Origin: Candidatus Zixiibacteriota bacterium
GTDB taxonomy: Bacteria > Zixibacteria > MSB-5A5 > GN15 > FEB-12
Direction of reading: 5' to 3'
DNA: 35,227 nt
NCBI GenBank assembly: GCA_022562075.1
Contig: JADFPZ010000005.1
Span: 1-35,227 of the forward strand
Under the pieces are notes generated by a model. The model was given only the letters and a program-made list of their open reading frames with translations, did not search any database and had not been told where the DNA came from. This document shows positions 1 through 8,752 of this stretch, one piece after another. How positions within the stretch are numbered: position 1 is the first letter of the stretch; each line of letters opens with the position of its first letter. Both the position numbers and the translations under genes were made by a program.

Positions 1-1081
1 TAGCCTGAATATTGCCAACAGCAAAACAGTCGATAGAATCCAGAGCACGATTGGCCGGATTACGAATAGAGGCGCTGCCCGGGCCATCGTTACCCGCTGC
101 AAAAATATTTACTATACCAAGTGCTTCGAGATTATCTATCAGTTCATAAAAGATTTCCTGGCAGCCGATATCTTTAATGCCCCAGCTATGATTGATTACA
201 TCCGGCAGATCATCAATGCTGTTCGGGTCGCCATCGGGATTGGCAGCCCATTCGAAGGCATCTATATAAGAAGCACCGTAAATATCAACTATCGCAGCAG
301 AAATCCATTTGGCGTCAAGCGCGATGCCGACTGTGTCACCGGTGGCGTCATCGTGTGCAACCATTATACCCATAATATGAGTGCCGTGATGGTCACCTAA
401 TGTGTTATGGGGAAAGGGCTGCCGGTCGCGCGGGTCAAACCAGGCTGCTGCCGAGTCGCCATCGTGACCTTTCCAGTTGTTATAGAGCGCCGGGTGATCG
501 CCATCGACTCCCGTATCAAATGAGCATATCAGTCGTCCGGCGCCGGTAAAACCTGCCAGCCAGGCCTGGTCGGCATTGATATAGGATAGATTTGATTGAA
601 CTCCGGCCGAAAGAGATGGTGATTTTTGAACCTGGGTATCGTCTGGTTGTATTGAAGTCAGTTCCGGAACCAAGTATATAGTCTTGATATCATTTCTTTT
701 TGATAATTTTTCCAGTTCACCGGCTGCAATTTTTGCTTCGACAACATTGGCCAGCCAGCTCGATTTTATTTCTGTAGACTTGCCGGTAGCCCTTAGCCGG
801 TTAAGGCTGCCCAGCAGCTGCTGTTGAGCGGCTTGGTGCGCAGACTTCAAGAAATCATATTTCTGACTGTATCTTTCCGCTCTGGTTGTCAAAGCTGCCG
901 ATTTTGATTTCTTGACAGAGACAGATTTTACTTTTGGAAGTTGAATCCAGACAGTTACCAGCGAATCTTTAGGCATGGTTGATATTTCAGATGACAGCTC
1001 AGCTGACAATTTTCCTGCCATGGCATTCGGCACAAAAAGAAGCGGTATAGCAATGGTCAGTATAAGCGAAGTTGTTTTCAT
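1..1081 (-). CDS. Secreted S8 subtilisin-like serine protease, 3' part beyond window
   Basis: A continuous reading frame runs on the minus strand from ATG at 1081 to the window edge, 360 complete codons with no stop. Residues 1-22 form a signal peptide (MKTTSLILTI start, ending near AMA). Residues 23-165 form a Lys/Gln-rich prodomain-like region. The protease domain then begins: catalytic Asp189 in FDTGVDGDHP, catalytic His232 in HHGTHIMG, and oxyanion Asn331 in AAGNDGPG. The serine motif (GTSMA type) would lie beyond base 1. The Asp-His-Asn order and spacing are those of peptidase family S8. No clear Shine-Dalgarno precedes the ATG, so the exact start is slightly uncertain, but the signal peptide fits it. 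It probably acts in the periplasm or outside the cell; the substrate is unknown. Confidence 0.9.
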   Translation of the reverse strand, partial: MKTTSLILTIAIPLLFVPNAMAGKLSAELSSEISTMPKDSLVTVWIQLPKVKSVSVKKSKSAALTTRAERYSQKYDFLKSAHQAAQQQLLGSLNRLRATGKSTEIKSSWLANVVEAKIAAGELEKLSKRNDIKTIYLVPELTSIQPDDTQVQKSPSLSAGVQSNLSYINADQAWLAGFTGAGRLICSFDTGVDGDHPALYNNWKGHDGDSAAAWFDPRDRQPFPHNTLGDHHGTHIMGIMVAHDDATGDTVGIALDAKWISAAIVDIYGASYIDAFEWAANPDGDPNSIDDLPDVINHSWGIKDIGCQEIFYELIDNLEALGIVNIFAAGNDGPGSASIRNPANRALDSIDCFAVGNIQA

Positions 1082-1119
1082 AGAAACAAAATAATACTCA
1101 GTATATCATTATACTATCG

Positions 1120-1150
1120 ATTATAACGTACGGCTGTCAGATTTGTTCAA
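1120..1150 (-). promoter_or_regulatory. Candidate sigma-70-type promoter for the subtilase
   Basis: On the minus strand TTGAAC (1150-1145) is followed after 19 bases by TATAAT (1125-1120), about 40 bases upstream of the subtilase ATG. The spacer is at the long end of the usual range, and other TATA-like hexamers lie nearby, so the assignment is tentative. Confidence 0.3.
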
Positions 1151-1183
1151 TTAGCAGTATTGGCCAGGCAACTTAGCTCTATT

Positions 1184-2146
1184 TTAACCGGCAGCTTTGG
1201 AGACAGTTTCGGTTTCCGCGGTTGTAGAACTGAAGAATTCAACGGTCCTCTTGAGGCCGTCAAGAAATCCTACCGTTGGTTTATATCCGTGAGCACCTAA
1301 CTTGGAAATATCTGCATAAGAATGAAGTATATCTCCCTGGCGGGGGGGATCATATTTGGGGCTTACTTTTTTGCCCATTATGTCTCCGAGATTATCCAAA
1401 AGCTGATTAAGACTAAACTGTGCGCCGCAAGCGACGTTATACTCAGTCCCAACGATATCATCATTTGTGGCGGCAAGTATATTAGCTTCTACTGCGTTAT
1501 CGATATAAGTAAAATCACGAGATTGTTCACCGTCGCCAAAAACAACCGGATTTTCACCATTCATTATGGCTGCTATAAATTTTGGAATCACAGCAGCGTA
1601 TTCGCTGTTTGGGTCCTGGTTGGGGCCAAATATGTTGAAATATCTGAGAGATACAGTCGGGAATTTGTACAGTTCCCAGTAAACCCGACAGTAGTGCTCG
1701 CCGGTCAGTTTAGTTACGGCATATGGAGAAAGGGGATTAGGCTCTAACTTCTCATGTTTAGGAAGCTCTTCGGATTCACCATAAACTGAGGATGATGAAG
1801 AGCAGACAACTTTTTTGACTCCGGCCCGACGTGATGCTTCAAGGACGAACAATGTTCCGTTTACGTTAACTTCGTTTGAAGCCAGAGGGTCCTTTATCGA
1901 ACGCGGTACCGATGGCAGAGCGGCCAGGTGAAAGACACAGTCGGCCTTCTGGACTGCCTCTGAAACCGTTTCAAAATCACAGATGTTGCCGCGACGGATT
2001 TCAATCTGATCTGCTATGGCAGCTAAGTTCTCTTCGCGTCCGGAAGAAAAATTGTCTAAAATTCTAACCTTGTGACCGTCTGCGACCAGTCTGGCAGCTA
2101 TGTTAGAGCCAATAAATCCGGCACCGCCGGTTATCACATATTTCAT
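1184..2146 (-). CDS. NAD-dependent epimerase/dehydratase (UDP-glucose 4-epimerase-like, extended SDR)
   Basis: The 320-residue protein begins MKYVITGGAGFIGSN, the Rossmann glycine motif of extended short-chain dehydrogenases. It continues with the NAD-proximal acidic residue in ILDNFSSG (about 30-37), a Ser-rich stretch ending VYGE (about 120) and the catalytic YAVTK (Tyr-x-x-x-Lys, about 142-146). The later RYFNIFGPNQDP and the GDGEQSRDFTYIDNAV segment are typical of UDP-hexose 4-epimerases of the WbpP/Gne/GalE type. The likely role is supplying a nucleotide sugar for surface polysaccharide or glycoprotein assembly, which fits the glycosyltransferase gene just upstream on the same strand. 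The exact substrate (Glc, GlcNAc or a uronic acid) cannot be told from the sequence. Confidence 0.9.
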   Translation of the reverse strand: MKYVITGGAGFIGSNIAARLVADGHKVRILDNFSSGREENLAAIADQIEIRRGNICDFETVSEAVQKADCVFHLAALPSVPRSIKDPLASNEVNVNGTLFVLEASRRAGVKKVVCSSSSSVYGESEELPKHEKLEPNPLSPYAVTKLTGEHYCRVYWELYKFPTVSLRYFNIFGPNQDPNSEYAAVIPKFIAAIMNGENPVVFGDGEQSRDFTYIDNAVEANILAATNDDIVGTEYNVACGAQFSLNQLLDNLGDIMGKKVSPKYDPPRQGDILHSYADISKLGAHGYKPTVGFLDGLKRTVEFFSSTTAETETVSKAAG

Positions 2147-2242
2147 TTAATTGAGTCTCTTTAATCTAGTAAAATTTGTTACTTTTGCTACTATTTCAAT
2201 ATCGGTAATTCTTAGTTAATCGTAAACAGGCATTCTAAATTA

Positions 2243-3658
2243 TTATTTGCGGCCTTTGAGGCGGTATAAATTATGCCGGGTTTTCTCGCTGGCGCCAAAT
2301 TTCTTAACCAGTTCATATTCGCCAAGAAATGCCGTGTTTTGAGCAAATCGGCCGGTAATTCTGGAGGGGGCCGCTACCACCCAGTCCGGTCTGTTATCAA
2401 GAATAAAGCCAATATAATCCCCCTGCCTGTTATATGAGGCGGCAGACGGAGTTACCAGCCCGTCCCGGTCCAGAACATAGAGATTACTATAATAGCCGGT
2501 ATTACCAATATACCGGGCGGCTACTACAGCCTCCGGCTCAGCATTATCCCTGAGATACAAGCCGATTGACTGATGGACAGTTGTAAGATATTGACCGTAT
2601 TCCTGATAGTAGCTCAGCTGCCGGAAGCCATAGTAGCCTAAAGTCAGGCAGATAACGACCCAGAATCCGGTTATCGCAGGCCGGTAAAATTTTGCTCCGG
2701 CAAAAAATTTGTCCCACAATAATGGCATAGAAGCAGTTGCCAGCAGCAGATAGACAGGATATATCGGTACCGCATACCAGAAGAAAAGAGCAGTCTTGCT
2801 GAATGTAAAAAAGGCTATCATCGCCAAGAGCCAGATAATTTCGAGTCTCCCAAAATTCTGCTTAGCCAGCAGCCACCAGGAGCCAAAGAGAGCAGCCAGG
2901 AAAAGCAGCCAGCCCAGCGGATTATGCCAGCCCAGTAGATAAACCAGTTTCTCTAAAGCAGAGTCCGTCTGGAGATGAGCATACAAAGCCAGCTTGCCGG
3001 TAATAGAGCCGGGGACAATCGACCCAAAATAAAAATAAGAAAAAGCCAGCCAGGGGATAAGAATCGATAGCGGGATAATAAAATAGGCAGAGATATTACG
3101 TCTGTCTTCATAGCAGTTGACTGCAAATAAGAGAACCAGCAATAGAGCGCCTTCCGGCCGGGTCAGAGTTGCCAAGGTTGCCAGGGCCACGCTGTAAATC
3201 CGCATTTTTCTAAATTGAAAATAGAAAGCAGCAATTATCAGGAGTGAAAAAAGAGCGGTTTCCATGCCGCTGGTGTCAGCAACAATAGAACGCGGCCACA
3301 AAATATATACAAGCAGGGGCAGCCAGGAAAATTTTCCAAATCTCAATCTTTGTGCGAAGCGATAGAGAATTATTGAAGTCAGCCCCGAACAGATAAGCGA
3401 GATAAGCAAGGCGGCGCTATGGGCTGTCAGCTTGAGGAGCATCAATAAAGAAATCAGAAAAGTAAACAGCGGTGTCGTCGTGCCCAGTACCTTTTCGCCA
3501 ATGTTGTAGACAAAGCCGTGCCCCGCTATAATATTTTCGGCATAGCGGAAAGTGATAAGAGCGTCATCGGCAGTAAAACCTGAGAGCAGATAAAAAGCGA
3601 TTCTAATTATTACTGCAGCTAAGAAAATTATGGTGAAAGTAGTTCTTTGTGAAGACAC
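2243..3658 (-). CDS. Polytopic GT-C glycosyltransferase, AftB-like family
   Basis: The 471-residue protein has about ten hydrophobic segments. Its N-terminal periplasmic loop reads TADDALITFRYAEN, followed by GxGFVYNxGEKVxGTTTPL. The Asp-Asp pair (residues 31-32) after the first membrane helix is the hallmark of GT-C enzymes that use polyprenyl-phosphate sugars. The DDAxIxFRYxxN...GxGxVxNxGE...TxPL pattern is, from memory, shared with the mycobacterial arabinofuranosyltransferase AftB family. The start is a GTG with no obvious Shine-Dalgarno. The gene lies 41 bases downstream of the symporter and 96 bases upstream of the epimerase, all on the minus strand. A paralogue with the same N-terminal motif lies at 29611-31563. 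Donor and acceptor are unknown. Confidence 0.75.
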   Translation of the reverse strand: MSSQRTTFTIIFLAAVIIRIAFYLLSGFTADDALITFRYAENIIAGHGFVYNIGEKVLGTTTPLFTFLISLLMLLKLTAHSAALLISLICSGLTSIILYRFAQRLRFGKFSWLPLLVYILWPRSIVADTSGMETALFSLLIIAAFYFQFRKMRIYSVALATLATLTRPEGALLLVLLFAVNCYEDRRNISAYFIIPLSILIPWLAFSYFYFGSIVPGSITGKLALYAHLQTDSALEKLVYLLGWHNPLGWLLFLAALFGSWWLLAKQNFGRLEIIWLLAMIAFFTFSKTALFFWYAVPIYPVYLLLATASMPLLWDKFFAGAKFYRPAITGFWVVICLTLGYYGFRQLSYYQEYGQYLTTVHQSIGLYLRDNAEPEAVVAARYIGNTGYYSNLYVLDRDGLVTPSAASYNRQGDYIGFILDNRPDWVVAAPSRITGRFAQNTAFLGEYELVKKFGASEKTRHNLYRLKGRK

Positions 3659-3699
3659 GTTAAAAGTAAAACAGCCGGTTTTCTAAGACCAGCTTCTGG

Positions 3700-5097
3700 T
3701 TATTTTTTAAACGGCTTATGAAGTCCCTGTTCTCTTTCCGTCATATATTTTTTGGACATGCGCACAACTACTCCCGAAAGAGCAATCAGCCCGATCAGGT
3801 TGGGTATGGCCATCAGTCCGTTGGCGGTATCTGCAAAGGCCCAGACTGCCTGCAAATCAAAGCGGGCGCCTAAGAGAGTGAACAGAATATAGACCCATTT
3901 ATAAGGAAGTTTAGCCGCCGTTCCGCCTATATATTCAATTCCTTTTTCTCCATAATAAGACCAGGCGATTACAGTAGAAAACGCAAAAAGCATAATACCC
4001 ACTAATACCATCCAGCGTCCGTAAATTGGCAAGCCCTGATCGAAAGCGTTCATTGTCAAAACAGCGCCGGTATCTCCGCTTGACCAAATACCAGTAGAAA
4101 TAATCACCAGCGCAGTCATAGTACAAATCACGATTGTATCTATGAATGGTCCCAGCATGGCCACTAATCCTTCGCGCACCGGTTCGTCAACTTTAGCAGC
4201 CGAATGCGCCATGGCAGCAGAACCCTGCCCGGCTTCGTTAGAAAACATACCGCGTCTGAGCCCCCAGGTAAATGTCATCCAGACGGTAGCGCCGCCGGCA
4301 GCGCCGCCTACTACTGCGGTCGGGTTAAAAGCGTGATAGAATATCAAATTAAAGGCCGGTATAACCTGCTCAAAGTTTATTACCAGAATAATAAGAGCAC
4401 TAACTACATATACCACAGACATGACCGGTACCAGATAGGAGGCAACTTTGCCGATTCGTTTTATGCCTCCGATAATAACCATGCCCACCAGCCCGGCAGT
4501 TACAAAACCTATCAGCCAGCGCACAGTGGCTTCGTTAGCGGCAGAAACTTCAAAGGCATCAATTATCGAGTGTGCCATAGTGTTTGACTGCACCATGTTG
4601 CCGGCGCCAAAGGCAGCTATGGCAGTACAGATGCCGAACATCCAGGCCAGAGGCTTAAAGTATTTAGGCATGCCATGTTCAATAAAGTACATCGGGCCGC
4701 CGCGGACGTTGCCGTCCGGGTCGATTCTGCGATACTTGACCGCCAGCGTGCACTCGGCATATTTGAGTGCCATGCCAAAAAAAGCAGTGACCCACATCCA
4801 GAAAATTGCACCCGGACCGCCCCAATAAATGGCAATCGCCACACCCGCTATATTTCCGATGCCGATGGTAGCCGAAAGCGCTGCAGATAATGCCTGAAAA
4901 TGTGTAAGCTGGCCTTTATGCGAGGGGTCGTCATATTTTCCGGTGGCGATGCCAATGCCGTGGGCAAAGCCGCGAACCTGAATCAATACTGTTCTGACCG
5001 TAAGTATCAGTCCGGCCGAGAGCAGGATCAGAGCCATGGGCGGGCCCCAGACAAAATCTGAGACTTCGGTTAAAAAGGTATTGATAAATTCTGCCAT
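3700..5097 (-). CDS. Alanine/glycine:cation (sodium) symporter family protein (AGCS)
   Basis: This 465-residue polytopic membrane protein has the AGCS (AlsT/DagA) signatures: ALSATIGIGNIAGVAIAI near the N-terminus, GGPGAIFWMW shortly after, and RRGMFSNEAGQGSAAMAHSA in the second half. It should import alanine or glycine with Na+ or H+. I chose the ATG at 5097 (MAEFINTFLTEVSDFVW), because family members start just before this amphipathic segment. The frame stays open to another ATG at 5181, which would add 28 residues with no family resemblance (MRQRQILAQE). Neither start has a strong Shine-Dalgarno. The gene is divergent from the secreted Asp-box protein gene, so both promoters should lie in 5098-5305. 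Confidence 0.9.
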   Translation of the reverse strand: MAEFINTFLTEVSDFVWGPPMALILLSAGLILTVRTVLIQVRGFAHGIGIATGKYDDPSHKGQLTHFQALSAALSATIGIGNIAGVAIAIYWGGPGAIFWMWVTAFFGMALKYAECTLAVKYRRIDPDGNVRGGPMYFIEHGMPKYFKPLAWMFGICTAIAAFGAGNMVQSNTMAHSIIDAFEVSAANEATVRWLIGFVTAGLVGMVIIGGIKRIGKVASYLVPVMSVVYVVSALIILVINFEQVIPAFNLIFYHAFNPTAVVGGAAGGATVWMTFTWGLRRGMFSNEAGQGSAAMAHSAAKVDEPVREGLVAMLGPFIDTIVICTMTALVIISTGIWSSGDTGAVLTMNAFDQGLPIYGRWMVLVGIMLFAFSTVIAWSYYGEKGIEYIGGTAAKLPYKWVYILFTLLGARFDLQAVWAFADTANGLMAIPNLIGLIALSGVVVRMSKKYMTEREQGLHKPFKK

Positions 5098-5188
5098 GAT
5101 TGGTCGTAGATAACATATCTCGAATATTTGAGCAAGTGAAAAAAATCGTAATTCTTGCGCCAAGATTTGCCGCTGGCGCATATAGTAT

Positions 5189-5216
5189 TTGACCGATTCG
5201 AGAGAAGTGTTATGTT
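5189..5216 (+). promoter_or_regulatory. Candidate promoter for the Asp-box/dockerin gene
   Basis: TTGACC (5189-5194) is followed after 16 bases by TATGTT (5211-5216), about 90 bases upstream of the ATG at 5306. The -35 match is good and the -10 match is weak. It overlaps the alternative 5' extension of the divergent symporter, which supports the shorter symporter start. Confidence 0.35.
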
Positions 5217-5305
5217 AAAACTATATAAGGCGGAATTTTGCGGATTGTTTTCGGTGCTCACTATTTTCTAATACATTGATCTACCGCCCAAGAAGGAGCA
5301 GAACT

Positions 5306-7570
5306 ATGGGTAATCGTTATTGTATGTTTGTTCTCGTTTTGGTGTTTATTTTTGGCGCTCAGACATTCGCTACTTTCAGTATGGCTCCTCCGCCAAATAT
5401 CAGAGTGACAAATATCCCGGAACTAAACAATGAAGAACAGGTATGGATCTGTCCGACCGACAGCAACATCATAATTGCCAACTGGCGGGATTTTAGACAC
5501 GGCTACAGACAAGTTGGAATAGGACGTTCGACCGATGGCGGCCAGACCTGGACTGATTCACTTATCAGCATTGGCATGCAGATATTTTTTGGAAACTCAA
5601 AACAGTCCGATCCTACTATGACTGTTGACAGGCTCGGCAATTTCTATATGTCGGTACTTGACTGGGACGCCTTTGGATTTACCGGTGGTTCCTATATCGC
5701 TTTTTACAAATCAATAGACAAAGGTGTCTCCTGGACCGGACCGGTGCCTCATCTATCTGTAATTAATACAAGTGTTTTTGAAGACAAGCAATTCATAACA
5801 ACTGACCGCACAGGTGGCCCGCACGACGGCAACCTGTACTGTGCCTGGGCCAGATTCAACTCGAACCCCGGCAGCGGTCCAAATCGCATGGCCTTTGTAC
5901 GTTCAATAGACGGCGGAGCCTCATTTGAAGACACTATCATAGTCGCTCCCCCGCAGACTTCAACCGGCTGCGGAGAATCCGGGATAAGCGCCGGGCAGTT
6001 TCCGATACCGGTAGTTACCTCAAACGGAGATGTGCATGTTTTGTGGGCGGGCTGGTCATTGGACTCCGGCACGACTTGCACCGGATTTCAGGCAATCAAA
6101 CATGTTGTTTCGACCGATGGAGGACAAACATTTAGTGCAGAAAATATTGTCAGCCCTGTATTCGGCTGGATGACAGCGAGCAATGGCACCAACACCTACC
6201 CGCAACCTGCTACGGATGCCGATATTACAGGAGGTCCTTTCGACGGCTTTATGTATACAGCCTTTACCAATATCGGTTCGGAAGATAATTTTCGAAGCGA
6301 TGTTGATTTTGTACTCACAACAGATAACGGCAATAGCTGGACTGAGAGAGTTCAGATCAACGATGATGCCAACTCAGACCTGAATGAATCTTATCATCCC
6401 TGGCTGATTGTTAACGAAGAGGGAGTGATTATTGTAATCTTCTATGACACCCGCTTTGACGCACCTAACTATTTTCTCTTCGATCTTATGGCTGCCTATT
6501 CTTTTGACGGTGGCCAGACTTTTACCACCAATCATCGTATTTCATCTGTTTCATCCAGCACCGCTGATTTAAAGAACTTAACCGCCTTTGATCCAACTGA
6601 AATTAACAAGCCCGAGAGTAACACACCGATATTATCATCGTCTCGCGCCGGGCTAATCGGCGAATATATAGGCGTGACGGCATTTCATGATAAAATAAAC
6701 GCAGTCTGGACAGATTCACGAGACGGCAACTCCGAAGTTTACACCGCCAACTGGTATCTGCCTATTTTAGAACCAAGGCTCCAAAGTCCTGGCGACGGCA
6801 TTTTTACAAATACTAACCCAACTTTCAGCTGGGCCACGGCCTGGAAAAGCGACCAGGACAGATATCGTCTTGAAATTGCTGTTGATTCCAACTTTACATC
6901 TATACTCAGCACTTATTTACCTGATTCTAATTTCTTTTTGCCGATTATAGATATTCCCGAGGGCGACTACTTTTGGCGGGTGAAGTCGCTGACTACTGCT
7001 GGAACTGACAGCTCTGAATATTCCGAGACAAGAACTTTGACCATTGATAGAACTGCGCCCGATGCAGTAACACTTTTGGCTCCTGCAGACAGTTCGACCA
7101 TTCTTGATTCAATTCCGGAATTTGACTGGAGCGATGTTACCAGAGGAACCCCGGTTTTATATGACTTGTATCTTTCATTAGATTCGCTTTTTCCGGGAGG
7201 AGCCGGTACCTCAGTTTATTCAGACTTAACCGAATCTCAATTTTTACTTCCTGACCCAATACAACCTGATACGACAATTTATTGGCGTGTAGTTGCGCGC
7301 GATTTGGCGGGCAACAACTCAACCTCGGAAACTTTTTCGCTGCAGTATGTTACTTTTTTCTGCGGAGATGCCAACAATGACGGTTCGGAAATTCCCAATA
7401 TTCTCGATTTGACTTTTCTGGTAGACTTCATCTTCCGGGGAGGCCCGCCGCCGGATATCCCTGCCGCTGGCGATCTTGACGGCTCCGGTGGCAATCCGAA
7501 CATACTGGATTTGACAACTATGGTTGATTTCATATTCCGCGGCGGCCCCTTGCCGACCTGTGGCTTGTGA
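5306..7570 (+). CDS. Secreted Asp-box (BNR/sialidase-like) beta-propeller protein with C-terminal dockerin-like repeats
   Basis: The start is ATG 5306, set by AAGGAG at 5293-5298 with a 7-base spacer and followed by a signal peptide (MGNRYCMFVLVLVFIFGAQT). The frame itself is open upstream to 5276. The 754-residue protein carries six Asp-box motifs of the form SxDxGxxW/F: STDGGQTW, SIDKGVSW, SIDGGASF, STDGGQTF, TTDNGNSW and SFDGGQTF. They are spread over roughly residues 75-425, as in sialidase-type propellers. Two Ig/FN3-like modules follow (about 490-680). The tail has two Ca-binding-loop repeats, GDANNDG...NILDL and GDLDGSGG...NILDL, each ending VDFIFRGG, like type I dockerin. I see no clear sialidase Arg triad, so catalysis is unproven; an adhesin or sugar-binding role is possible. 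Confidence 0.85.
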   Translation: MGNRYCMFVLVLVFIFGAQTFATFSMAPPPNIRVTNIPELNNEEQVWICPTDSNIIIANWRDFRHGYRQVGIGRSTDGGQTWTDSLISIGMQIFFGNSKQSDPTMTVDRLGNFYMSVLDWDAFGFTGGSYIAFYKSIDKGVSWTGPVPHLSVINTSVFEDKQFITTDRTGGPHDGNLYCAWARFNSNPGSGPNRMAFVRSIDGGASFEDTIIVAPPQTSTGCGESGISAGQFPIPVVTSNGDVHVLWAGWSLDSGTTCTGFQAIKHVVSTDGGQTFSAENIVSPVFGWMTASNGTNTYPQPATDADITGGPFDGFMYTAFTNIGSEDNFRSDVDFVLTTDNGNSWTERVQINDDANSDLNESYHPWLIVNEEGVIIVIFYDTRFDAPNYFLFDLMAAYSFDGGQTFTTNHRISSVSSSTADLKNLTAFDPTEINKPESNTPILSSSRAGLIGEYIGVTAFHDKINAVWTDSRDGNSEVYTANWYLPILEPRLQSPGDGIFTNTNPTFSWATAWKSDQDRYRLEIAVDSNFTSILSTYLPDSNFFLPIIDIPEGDYFWRVKSLTTAGTDSSEYSETRTLTIDRTAPDAVTLLAPADSSTILDSIPEFDWSDVTRGTPVLYDLYLSLDSLFPGGAGTSVYSDLTESQFLLPDPIQPDTTIYWRVVARDLAGNNSTSETFSLQYVTFFCGDANNDGSEIPNILDLTFLVDFIFRGGPPPDIPAAGDLDGSGGNPNILDLTTMVDFIFRGGPLPTCGL

Positions 7571-7603
7571 TTCCTGCCTAATATAAATATAATTCATGAA
7601 CAT

Positions 7604-7637
7604 AAAAAAAACCCCGGCATTGTGCCGGGGTTTTTTT
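7604..7637. terminator. Bidirectional rho-independent terminator
   Basis: An 8-bp perfect stem, CCCCGGCA (7612-7619) and TGCCGGGG (7623-7630), with a 3-base loop is flanked by eight A on the left and seven T on the right. It can stop transcription from the dockerin-repeat gene (plus) and from the acidic unknown gene (minus), which converge here. Confidence 0.93.
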
Positions 7638-7660
7638 ATCAAGTCATGTTTATCTAATTA

Positions 7661-8572
7661 TTATGATTCTATATCAATTTTGGTCGCTTCAGTAGTGTCC
7701 GTTGCCGGTTCCTGAAGTTCATTGTACATCTTCAAGAACTTGTCATAGGCTGTACCGTTGCCATTAGGCTCAGAAAGCTCGGGTAGTATAGAAGTTTCCT
7801 CAAGCGAAGCGATAAGAGCTTCCATTTCACTTTCGAAACTTGCAATCAATGCCGATATAAACGCTTCACCGTCAATGACCACTTCTTCTTCGGTCGCCGG
7901 TTCATCTACAGATAATTCAGTTGTTGTCGGTTGACCTTCCGGGGCAGCAGTAGCCGTAAACTCGGCGACACCTTCGGGTTCGGCTGTCTCTGCGGTGGTT
8001 GTTTCTTCGCCAAGGCCGAGCGCACTGTTTAGCGCTTCAATAAGAGCGTCAAAATCTGACTGAAGTTTTGCAATCGCATCATCGGTTGTGGCTGATTCTA
8101 CAGTTGCAGAAAGTGTTGCAGTTGTAGTCTCGCCGGAAATAAAGGCGTTCAGACTATCCGTTATACTTGTAATTGTTTCTTCATCAAGGCCGTCTGTGGC
8201 CAGAAAAGTTTCGATTTCTCCGGACACCGTATTGGTAATCTCAGCTACTCCGGCCGCGGTGGCTTCGGCGAGTTTAGCAGCTTCGAGTGCGGCTATTTCT
8301 TCCTGGAAATTTATGCGAAGGCGCACATCCGAAACGCCTCTAAAATGACCGCTGAGCAGATTCTTGATAACACCTTTTTCCCCGCTATCTTCTTCGTCGT
8401 CTATCAAGACAACGGTTTCGGTTGCTGCACTAAGTTCCGGCTCTTGGCTGGCTTCTTCGGTTTCTGTTACAGTAGCCTCGCCGTCATCCGACGTGACAAT
8501 CGGTTCTTTTGGTTCGGTATTTAAAACTGTGTAATTGCTGATAATTGTAGAATCAATTGATGTTATACTCAT
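7661..8572 (-). CDS. Acidic Glu/Thr/Ala-rich protein of unknown function
   Basis: I do not recognise this 303-residue protein. It starts at ATG 8572 with a good AGGGGA-type Shine-Dalgarno about 8 bases upstream. It has no signal peptide and no membrane segment. Composition is strongly acidic and rich in Glu, Thr, Ala and Ser, with low-complexity stretches (ETTTAETAEPEG). One block stands out as probably structured: residues about 68-90, GVIKNLLSGHFRGVSDVRLR followed by INFQEEI, then a helical Ala/Glu region. The C-terminus (YDKFLKMYNEL) may also form a helix. It is a single-gene unit, with the bidirectional terminator right after the stop. Possible roles include a structural or export-chaperone-bound protein; nothing in the sequence decides this. 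Confidence 0.7.
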   Translation of the reverse strand: MSITSIDSTIISNYTVLNTEPKEPIVTSDDGEATVTETEEASQEPELSAATETVVLIDDEEDSGEKGVIKNLLSGHFRGVSDVRLRINFQEEIAALEAAKLAEATAAGVAEITNTVSGEIETFLATDGLDEETITSITDSLNAFISGETTTATLSATVESATTDDAIAKLQSDFDALIEALNSALGLGEETTTAETAEPEGVAEFTATAAPEGQPTTTELSVDEPATEEEVVIDGEAFISALIASFESEMEALIASLEETSILPELSEPNGNGTAYDKFLKMYNELQEPATDTTEATKIDIES

Positions 8573-8660
8573 TGTAGTTTCCCCTGTTTATAAAATGAAC
8601 AATCGTCTATATTTTCTATCGACAGTTCCCTGAGATTCTTTTGAAAATAGTTTGCGATGA

Positions 8661-8681
8661 TATGGGAATAGTTTTCCCATA
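8661..8681. repeat. 8-bp inverted repeat between two minus-strand genes
   Basis: TATGGGAA (8661-8668) and TTCCCATA (8674-8681) are perfect inverted arms around TAGTT. The repeat abuts the A-run of the neighbouring terminator and lies about 90 bases upstream of the acidic protein ATG. It could be a regulator-binding site or a second transcript hairpin. Confidence 0.5.
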
Positions 8682-8710
8682 AAAAAACCCCGGCTGTGAC
8701 ACCGGGGTTT
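8681..8710 (-). terminator. Rho-independent terminator of the CxxC protein gene
   Basis: AAACCCCGG (8685-8693) pairs with CCGGGGTTT (8702-8710) around an 8-base loop. Read on the minus strand, it ends in a run of seven T. It lies about 40 bases after the stop of the CxxC protein. Confidence 0.88.
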
Positions 8711-8752
8711 CTTTGTTTAGTCTTCTTGACTTAACTGATTTGCTTAGTCGAT

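Noticed and set aside
1322-1747. Plus-strand open frame of 141 codons opposite the epimerase
   Set aside because: It lies wholly within the reverse strand of a clear SDR enzyme and has no plausible domain.
4142-4828. Overlapping plus-strand open frames opposite the symporter gene
   Set aside because: They are antisense shadows of a well-supported AGCS transporter; no Shine-Dalgarno or protein features.
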